Source of the DNA: a virus | IMG/VR virus record: IMGVR_UViG_3300017753_002195 | Coordinates: 1-31,591 of that record | Direction: 5' to 3' (one strand) | Length of the DNA: 31,591 nucleotides | Part shown: positions 26,776 through 31,591 of the stretch, in pieces | Position numbering within the stretch: the stretch's first letter is position 1 | Layout: each line of letters starts with the position of its first letter | Translations under genes and position numbers: made by a program | The notes under the pieces: generated by a model | What the model saw: only the letters and a program-made list of their open reading frames with translations | What the model was told of the DNA's origin: nothing | Databases searched by the model: none

Positions 26776-29010
26776 TTATATTATTTGTGATCTTACACCT
26801 TTATTATCGTATCTTTTAATACCAAGATCTATTGATTTTATTTTTCTTTCTTGAGTTGGTTTATATAGGTTTTTATTACAAGCCATTAAAGCTAAACCAG
26901 AACTTATTGACGCATCAAATTTAGTTCTATTGTTTATATCAAATTTAGCCCAGTCTTCTAACGTTCTTTGAAAATACATATCACCGTAACTATCACTCAA
27001 TTGTCCTACGTAATTTTCAATATAACTTTCTATAGCAGCAGCATGTGCTTGCTTAATATCTTCACTTGAATTAGGTATACCACCTATTTCTTTTTCTGTA
27101 ACTGATAGTTTATTGTAAACTTTATCAGGTCTGTTCATAGAATATCCTCTGTAACCTCTACGTTTTAAGTAATACAATAATCTAGGTTTATTATTTTCAC
27201 ATAGTATTGGCATACCATAAAAAACTAAAGCCATTAAAACATCTTCAAAAAATATCTCAGCTGTTTGTGGTCTAGCTACGTATTCTAAAAAAACTCTATT
27301 AGGTGGCGCGTTTTCCATGCTAAACTTAGTAACACCGTGCAAAGCACCATTAGAACCTAATCTATCTACTGTTCCTGATATGTCATAAGAGTCACATCCA
27401 AATGCTCCTACGTGTTCGTTACCAGGATACTTAATACCATTTTTAGTTATTACTCTGTTTTGTAAACTAATTTCAGGCACCCAACTAATTTTAAACCTAC
27501 CGTTATTGCTTGGCATAAATTCTACAGCAGTATCTTTTATACCACTTTTCCACTGAAAACTACCTTTTGTTACAAGGCCAGACATTTTAACTTCTTCGTT
27601 GTAATCTATTTGTTGGTAGATTTTAGTTAGATTAAATAAACTTTGTTTTGTTTCATCTCTAAAAGCATGTTGCTCTGTGCGAGGAAACTGTCTGTAATAT
27701 TCATTTAAAGCATCTTGATCAGACTTTAAACCTTCAACTTCATTATTCCAATAATCTATTACTCCATCTGTAATTTCATCTCCATAAGGTCCAATAATTT
27801 TCTTTCCTGGATTTTCGAATACAGGTAATCCATGAGAATCAATGTATCCTTCGTAGTTCCATTCCATAGGTATGAACAAACTATATAGTCCTGAGCGAGT
27901 CTGTCCATTGGCGTTTCTTTTTCTAACATCTGAGTCATAATACAGTTTTTTAAAGTTATCACCACCTTTGTTAAGCGCGTTAGATGTTGATCCCATCATG
28001 CACTTACCTATTATTTTACTACCTAACCTTAGTGTGGTTTTCGTGACCCTCCAGTTGTTGAGGATGTTGTTGGGCCTTTCCCACTTCCCCGACTCATCAT
28101 GTACGAGGAGTTTGAGTTTCTCCCCATCGTAGGAGTTATCACCGGTGTTCTTCCAATCGATGGTCGTGTCAAGTCCCTTGAGATCCTGTAATGCTTCATC
28201 GGCCGAGGCGGAGGAGGCGGAGGAGGTGGAGGTAAGTTTACGACGGGTGAACTTACTTGCGGGGACACGGTAGGCAAGTTCGGTTTTTGGACGGTCCATT
28301 CCGTCCTGGGTCGGTTTGAAAAAGAATGGGTAATTGACGGATATGGGTACCACCTTATCGGTGAACATACTCTTCGCGTCAGGTCCGGACTTGGATAATA
28401 TACCATACCTACTGTCACTTGATATGGTTGCCAAGTTGACAACCTCTCCGCTTGCCATGAAAGAAAACCCGGAACGCCTGTTCTTAAGGTAACACATCCC
28501 AAAGGATCGTGAATCTGCCTTACAAGCTTCCCAGAAAATAAAGAATAATCTATTTGACTCCCTAAAGTTTGGTGCCCCAACATCAATCTTGGACCACTGC
28601 AAGTACATGTAATGAGTACCAGTAATGTAAGTAGGAATATCTTTGTTATAAAACCAAAAACCTTCCTCCCTACGGGTAAACTCATTATCGATGTAATCAT
28701 ACCACTCTTCTTTAAATTCTTCTGGATATTGTTTAAAATCAAAAACTGTTTTAATTCTTGATAAAGCTTTTGGATAATCAAACTTACTCCATTTATTATC
28801 TTCAAACTTATAAATATTTTTTTGTTTAGGTAAAGCTATTTTTAAATTTTGTATTTCATACACCTCACCTATTTCACCTGTTCTACTTATAACTACAAAG
28901 TCGTGTTCTTTATTATAACCGTACTCCCATTTTTTATACCTATTTTTTTTAGCTAAAACTTTAGGTTTAACATAATCAGTAAGTACTTTTATTAAATCTT
29001 GCTCGTACAT
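26776..29010 (-). CDS. terL: Terminase large subunit (ATPase and nuclease)
   Basis: 744 residues. It is the DNA-packaging motor: ATPase plus RNase H-like nuclease that cuts concatemers at the portal. A deviant Walker A lies at about 176-183 (KNRRSGFS); Walker B with D305/E306 in LLVHDESGKW; motif III MGSTSN near 335-340; and nuclease acidic residues in FGCDSYDISGTVDR (D540, D543). The gene lies between the small terminase candidate (TAATG overlap) and the portal (two-base gap). Codon use is strikingly mosaic: residues 171-330 use GC-rich codons and residues 369-416 use GGA for every Gly, yet the protein reads through intact. Function is secure; the mosaic is described separately. Confidence 0.92.
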   Translation of the reverse strand: MYEQDLIKVLTDYVKPKVLAKKNRYKKWEYGYNKEHDFVVISRTGEIGEVYEIQNLKIALPKQKNIYKFEDNKWSKFDYPKALSRIKTVFDFKQYPEEFKEEWYDYIDNEFTRREEGFWFYNKDIPTYITGTHYMYLQWSKIDVGAPNFRESNRLFFIFWEACKADSRSFGMCYLKNRRSGFSFMASGEVVNLATISSDSRYGILSKSGPDAKSMFTDKVVPISVNYPFFFKPTQDGMDRPKTELAYRVPASKFTRRKLTSTSSASSASADEALQDLKGLDTTIDWKNTGDNSYDGEKLKLLVHDESGKWERPNNILNNWRVTKTTLRLGSKIIGKCMMGSTSNALNKGGDNFKKLYYDSDVRKRNANGQTRSGLYSLFIPMEWNYEGYIDSHGLPVFENPGKKIIGPYGDEITDGVIDYWNNEVEGLKSDQDALNEYYRQFPRTEQHAFRDETKQSLFNLTKIYQQIDYNEEVKMSGLVTKGSFQWKSGIKDTAVEFMPSNNGRFKISWVPEISLQNRVITKNGIKYPGNEHVGAFGCDSYDISGTVDRLGSNGALHGVTKFSMENAPPNRVFLEYVARPQTAEIFFEDVLMALVFYGMPILCENNKPRLLYYLKRRGYRGYSMNRPDKVYNKLSVTEKEIGGIPNSSEDIKQAHAAAIESYIENYVGQLSDSYGDMYFQRTLEDWAKFDINNRTKFDASISSGLALMACNKNLYKPTQERKIKSIDLGIKRYDNKGVRSQII
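27763..27906 (-). other. terL tract with exclusive GGA glycine codons
   Basis: All eight Gly codons between 27763 and 27906 are GGA, whereas the Gly codons I read on either side (27480-27740, 27961-28020) are nearly all GGT. The encoded stretch links the ATPase and nuclease lobes. The reading frame is intact, so this is a synonymous patch, probably of foreign origin. Confidence 0.6.
28021..28500 (-). other. GC-rich codon island inside terL
   Basis: By hand count GC is about 50% over these 480 bases and about 60% over 28201-28320, against 28-38% immediately outside. Codons switch to TCC, ACC, GCC, TTC, CGT, CGG and AGG instead of the AGA/ACA/TCA/TTT preferred elsewhere. The island covers Walker A to just past Walker B and ends close to the start of motif III. 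The protein is continuous across both edges. Confidence 0.85.
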
Positions 29011-29285
29011 TATTTAGACCTTCCTTCTGCAAAACCTTTAAAAGTTTTTTCTTTTTTAACTTCTTTAGGTTTTTCGTTTAACATATCTTCTTCTTCTTGT
29101 ATACGTTTAAGTATTTCAAAAGCATCAAATATTGCTAGTTTTTTTGTAGCAGCTGCGTTTTTTAATCTGTCAGCACTGATGTCATCTTCTGAGTCTACAA
29201 TAGGTTCTTTAGCAACTTTAATAAGTTCGTCCACAGCCACTTGCCCAGCTTGGATTATATTCAACTTCGTCTCCTTTGTATTCAT
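29010..29285 (-). CDS. Small protein before terL; small terminase subunit candidate
   Basis: About 91 residues if started at the ATG at 29285 (MNTKETKLNIIQAG...). An upstream start at 29330 would add 15 residues without conservation features, and the later one shortens the overlap with the preceding gene to 68 bases; no Shine-Dalgarno sequence helps either. Features: DELIKVAKEPIVD, ADRLKNAAATKKLAIFDAFE as a helical block, and a Lys/Glu-rich end. Its stop overlaps the terL start (TAATG). Position, size and helical character suggest a DNA-binding small terminase subunit, but no helix-turn-helix is clear, so this stays a candidate. Confidence 0.62.
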   Translation of the reverse strand: MNTKETKLNIIQAGQVAVDELIKVAKEPIVDSEDDISADRLKNAAATKKLAIFDAFEILKRIQEEEDMLNEKPKEVKKEKTFKGFAEGRSK

Positions 29286-29841
29286 ATTTAATTGTAATAT
29301 CATTAGTTCGCATACGGTATAATCTGTCATTATCTATAACAAATTCATACTCGCTGCTTGGGCTGAACCCAACAAGGCTCCCCTCGTTCACTTTAAAAGC
29401 ATTTAAGGAACTATTACCATATTTTAGTATACCAACACGAGGACGTTCTTTTTGAACAGTTACAAGTTGTTTTTTATTTTCAACTATAGGTTTAACAAAA
29501 CAAAAATCAAATGGTGCCTTCCACTCATTATCTTGTTTATATAAAAATATTTGATCATAAAAACAAAAATATAAATCTTCTTTGAAATATGATGAACTGT
29601 TTTTTTCAATACCTCTTACGTCATAAAACCTTCTAAAAACATTATGGTGTACAATTACTTCATCACCTATTTTTATATTTGTTTTACCTATTTTTGGTAT
29701 TGATTTTACAACACCTACTCTATTAACGTACTTATGATCGTCCATCGTAGTATTAATAATAAGTTTTTTACCATCAATATCTACCTCGTTATCGTATCTA
29801 CCGTTTTTTGGTTCTACTATAAAGCTAAATAAACTTTGCAT
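29218..29841 (-). CDS. Possible tandem GroES-like (chaperonin co-factor) protein
   Basis: 207 residues. Two half-repeats can be seen: residues about 38-110 (NRVGVVKSIPKIGKTNIKIG, then DEVIVHHNVF) and 120-190 (RVGILKYGN, then VNEGSLVGFSPSSEYEFVID, then RLYRMRTNDI). Each has the order G-x-V/I, a loop, G-D/S-x-V, F, then a hydrophobic strand ending in an LYR-type residue, which is the layout of the GroES beta-barrel. T4-like phages encode such a cofactor (gp31) for capsid folding. This is a weak fold-pattern call and not a sequence match I can prove. It overlaps the preceding small gene by TAATG. Confidence 0.5.
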   Translation of the reverse strand: MQSLFSFIVEPKNGRYDNEVDIDGKKLIINTTMDDHKYVNRVGVVKSIPKIGKTNIKIGDEVIVHHNVFRRFYDVRGIEKNSSSYFKEDLYFCFYDQIFLYKQDNEWKAPFDFCFVKPIVENKKQLVTVQKERPRVGILKYGNSSLNAFKVNEGSLVGFSPSSEYEFVIDNDRLYRMRTNDITIKYEYKGDEVEYNPSWASGCGRTY

Positions 29842-30068
29842 TAGTATTCTAAATTATATTCGATTGAAATAGCCATGTTAGAATTAAATTTTTTCCAAGG
29901 TATGGTTTCACTTTCTTTTTCAATATATATATTATATGAGTTATCTTTTTGATCAAATAATATATTAGATATACAATGTCCTCCGTAGACCTGTTGACCT
30001 ACGGAGTAGTGCATTGCTTCATTTTTATAGTCAGTTCCTATGCTTATTTTTCTAATTAACTTAGCCAT
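29841..30068 (-). CDS. Small conserved hypothetical protein, 75 residues
   Basis: The protein reads from MAKLIRKISIGTDYKNEAMH to EYNLEY, with a central YSVGQQVYGGHCISNILFD patch; it is beta-rich and has no signal peptide. The stop overlaps the next start (TAATG) and 11 bases separate it from the upstream gene, so it is part of the same operon. Function unknown. Confidence 0.65.
   Translation of the reverse strand: MAKLIRKISIGTDYKNEAMHYSVGQQVYGGHCISNILFDQKDNSYNIYIEKESETIPWKKFNSNMAISIEYNLEY
29981..30006 (-). repeat. Perfect 8-bp inverted repeat inside a small gene
   Basis: CTCCGTAG (29981-29988) and CTACGGAG (29999-30006) form a GC-rich stem around a 10-base loop. It lies within the 75-residue gene, where codons change to TCC, GTC, CAG and GGA. 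It may be a chance result of that local codon shift. Confidence 0.6.
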
Positions 30069-30079
30069 AGGAATTGATT

Positions 30080-30349
30080 TTATTTTTCTTCTACTTCTTC
30101 TTTTTCTTCTTCTACTTCAACAACTTCGTAAGAACCATCTTCAAGATTAATATTAATCTTACCGTATTCTTTTTCTAACTCGTCAGCAGTTTCTTTAGTT
30201 TTCTCCATTACATTATTTAAAGCATGTAATAGTTCGTGTTTCTGTGCTTCTACAGCACCAATGTCATTCACTAATTGTGATCTAACTTTTACTTGAGCTT
30301 GAATTTTTTTCAATTGCTCTTCACTAATTTTCATTTCTTTTTTACTCAT
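30080..30349 (-). CDS. Small coiled-coil protein with acidic tail, 89 residues
   Basis: Helical heptad-like sequence through most of its length (EEQLKKIQAQVKVRSQLVND, then EAQKHELLHALNNVMEKTKE), ending in an acidic VEVEEEKEEVEEK. No domain recognised. It lies in the small-gene operon between a holin candidate and the 75-residue gene. Confidence 0.7.
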   Translation of the reverse strand: MSKKEMKISEEQLKKIQAQVKVRSQLVNDIGAVEAQKHELLHALNNVMEKTKETADELEKEYGKININLEDGSYEVVEVEEEKEEVEEK

Positions 30350-30380
30350 AATTTTGGATTTTTGGTTTAATTAAACTTAA

Positions 30381-30839
30381 TTATTTTTTAAATATACTAG
30401 CTGCCTTTTCACCACTTCGTCCTCCAAAGTAGGCTAAAACGACTGCCATCATAACTTTTTCAAAAGTATCATTCCATGTATTATTTATTTGGAACGGTAT
30501 ACTTTCTACACTATCTAAGATACCAGCTAAAGAAAATATAACAATACACCACACTAATACTAGTGGACGTACGTTTTTCGACATCCATGAGTCAGACATT
30601 GAGTCTGCTTCCCATCTTGATGTTATAGCTTGTATTTCTTTATTTTGTTGCTCATATATCATTTGCTGTAACTTTACTTTGTCATCTGCAGGTGCATCTG
30701 ATTTAGTAATAGCTTCAATAGCTTCTTTAGGTGATGTAACACCTTGTAACACATTACCTAATGTAGGATTTATTACAGAAGCCGCACCAAACAATAATTG
30801 TCCAACAGTGGTATCTTTAAATTTCTTTTTACTTGACAT
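30381..30839 (-). CDS. Holin-like membrane protein (3-TM holin family pattern)
   Basis: About 152 residues from the ATG at 30839. An upstream ATG at 30872 adds 11 residues and a longer overlap with the previous gene; the later start has the A-rich AACAACAAAA leader and reads MSSKKKFKDTTVGQLL. The N-terminal half is hydrophilic. The C-terminal part contains KNVRPLVLVWCIVIFSLAGI and, after a loop, KVMMAVVLAYFGGRSG, giving two clear membrane helices. The conserved RP...W in the first helix recalls the GTA/3-TM holin family (pfam11351-like). The likely role is timed permeabilisation of the inner membrane at lysis. An alternative is another phage membrane protein. Confidence 0.65.
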   Translation of the reverse strand: MSSKKKFKDTTVGQLLFGAASVINPTLGNVLQGVTSPKEAIEAITKSDAPADDKVKLQQMIYEQQNKEIQAITSRWEADSMSDSWMSKNVRPLVLVWCIVIFSLAGILDSVESIPFQINNTWNDTFEKVMMAVVLAYFGGRSGEKAASIFKK

Positions 30840-31203
30840 TTTTGTTGTTATTTTGAAACTTGAATTTTTCACCTGTTATAGATAATTTATCTATCACATC
30901 AGTTTGAATATCTCTTAATAGTTTCTCAAGTTTATCTTTTTCAACAACCATGCCAGATACTTTATCTTCTAAGGCATCGTTCTTAGCTTTTAATGCTTCT
31001 ACCTCTTCTGGATTTTTACCTATAAAAGTATAGATAACAACAGAAAGTGAACCAACTAACATACCTACAATTACTTTAAATATATCGTTGTTTGTATCTG
31101 GTATTTCAAAAAATGCTAAAAATAGCAAAAGTCCCATTACAAGTAAAAATACTGTAGCAGCACCTATATACCCTCTTAATTCTTTATCTTTAAACACGTT
31201 CAT
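30829..31203 (-). CDS. Membrane protein with C-terminal coiled coil, possible second holin/lysis protein
   Basis: 124 residues. Two hydrophobic helices (AATVFLLVMGLLLFLAFF and IFKVIVGMLVGSLSVVIYTF) separated by a short polar loop are followed by a charged coiled coil (EEVEALKAKNDALEDKVSGM). The stop overlaps the next gene by 11 bases at 30829-30839, and the start overlaps the upstream stop as TAATG. Two-TM hairpin plus coiled coil fits holin or lysis-accessory proteins, but membrane-anchored phage proteins of other kinds are equally possible. Confidence 0.65.
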   Translation of the reverse strand: MNVFKDKELRGYIGAATVFLLVMGLLLFLAFFEIPDTNNDIFKVIVGMLVGSLSVVIYTFIGKNPEEVEALKAKNDALEDKVSGMVVEKDKLEKLLRDIQTDVIDKLSITGEKFKFQNNNKNVK

Positions 31204-31436
31204 TATTTTTTAGTTTTTCTACCTTTACGATCTTCACCTTTTAAAGCGTTGTCAATATCACCTATTTGGTTACCAACTTCTTTAAAAGCTTTAACTACGT
31301 CTTGTAATTCTTGAGTAGTTAGCTTAGCTCTTTTTTTAACTTCTTTAATGGTTGCAATAGCTTTTTCATCAACAGTGGTTTTACTCCATAGAGCTTTCCA
31401 CATATCTTTCCAGTATTGTTTAGTTAAATTCCACAT
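31203..31436 (-). CDS. Small hypothetical protein, 77 residues
   Basis: The N-terminus is aromatic/basic (MWNLTKQYWKDMWKALWSKT) and could be an amphipathic membrane-binding helix; the rest is a charged helix (KRAKLTTQELQDVVKAFKEV) and a Lys-rich end. The ATG at 31436 follows the stop of the truncated upstream gene by three bases. No function is recognised; linkage to the two membrane-protein genes makes a lysis-related role plausible. Confidence 0.62.
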   Translation of the reverse strand: MWNLTKQYWKDMWKALWSKTTVDEKAIATIKEVKKRAKLTTQELQDVVKAFKEVGNQIGDIDNALKGEDRKGRKTKK

Positions 31437-31439
31437 AGC

Positions 31440-31591
31440 TTATAATTTTAAAGCATCTATTTTAGCTTTTTCATCTACTGATAAACCAGATACAAATTGT
31501 GTAATAGCCATTTTAAGCTGTATGTGTCTTTCGTTTCTAACTAATTCACCTACTTGATCTTCAGTTCTATCTGCTTCTTCAACAGCTCTAA
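31440..31591 (-). CDS. 3' end of a hypothetical gene, N-terminus beyond the window
   Basis: About 49 codons remain, ending VRNERHIQLKMAITQFV, SGLSVDEKAKIDALKL and TAA at 31442-31440. The sequence is helical and charged, with no recognised domain. It continues on past the right edge. Confidence 0.6.
   Translation of the reverse strand, partial: RAVEEADRTEDQVGELVRNERHIQLKMAITQFVSGLSVDEKAKIDALKL

Noticed and set aside
28999-29322. Plus-strand open frame opposite the small terminase candidate
   Set aside because: It lies opposite two well-supported minus-strand genes and is Ser/Phe-rich, as expected from antisense reading.
1-31591. CRISPR arrays, tRNA genes, insertion sequences
   Set aside because: No evenly spaced identical repeats, cloverleaf sequence or transposase gene was seen; the only arrays are coding repeats in one gene.

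Overview
The window is a dense, AT-rich block in which every supportable gene lies on the minus strand. Genes abut or overlap by 1-4 bases (TAATG and ATGA junctions), and no gene-free stretch reaches 300 bases. It is the structural (head, tail, virion) module of a tailed phage, read from high to low coordinates. Three signal peptides with Gln right after the predicted cleavage site and a type IX secretion (T9SS) C-terminal sorting domain point to a Bacteroidota host, most likely a marine flavobacterium. The order terminase, portal, scaffold, major capsid, ring/adaptor proteins, long N-terminally conserved tail-stabilisation protein, internal proteins resembles short-tailed crAss-like phages. 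That placement is inference from remembered family features; no replication gene falls inside the window.

Layout in transcription order. 31591-29218 holds small early-module genes: a truncated ORF, two membrane proteins that are holin candidates, small coiled-coil or unknown proteins and a possible GroES-like protein. 29285-21277 is the packaging and capsid block: a small terminase candidate, large terminase (TerL), a frameshifted portal gene, an acidic scaffold-like protein, the major capsid protein and a small capsid-associated protein, closed by a UUCG-loop terminator. 21201-14064 holds a virion protein, two ring/adaptor proteins and the 1460-residue muzzle/stabilisation protein. 14061-3637 encodes three probable internal or ejected proteins, ending in a 2664-residue giant with an embedded HAD-type phosphatase domain. 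3636-1 is an exported-protein cassette: a YfiM-like small protein, an 867-residue T9SS substrate carrying ten Cys-rich repeats, and a truncated secreted or envelope protein.

The most notable points are (a) a phage gene carrying both a signal peptide and a T9SS sorting domain, so its product should be displayed on or released from the host cell by the host's own gliding/secretion machinery; (b) a TerL gene whose ATPase half switches abruptly to GC-rich codons while the protein stays intact, with a second all-GGA glycine tract further on; and (c) a portal gene broken by a -1 shift whose missing C-terminus continues directly in the next frame.
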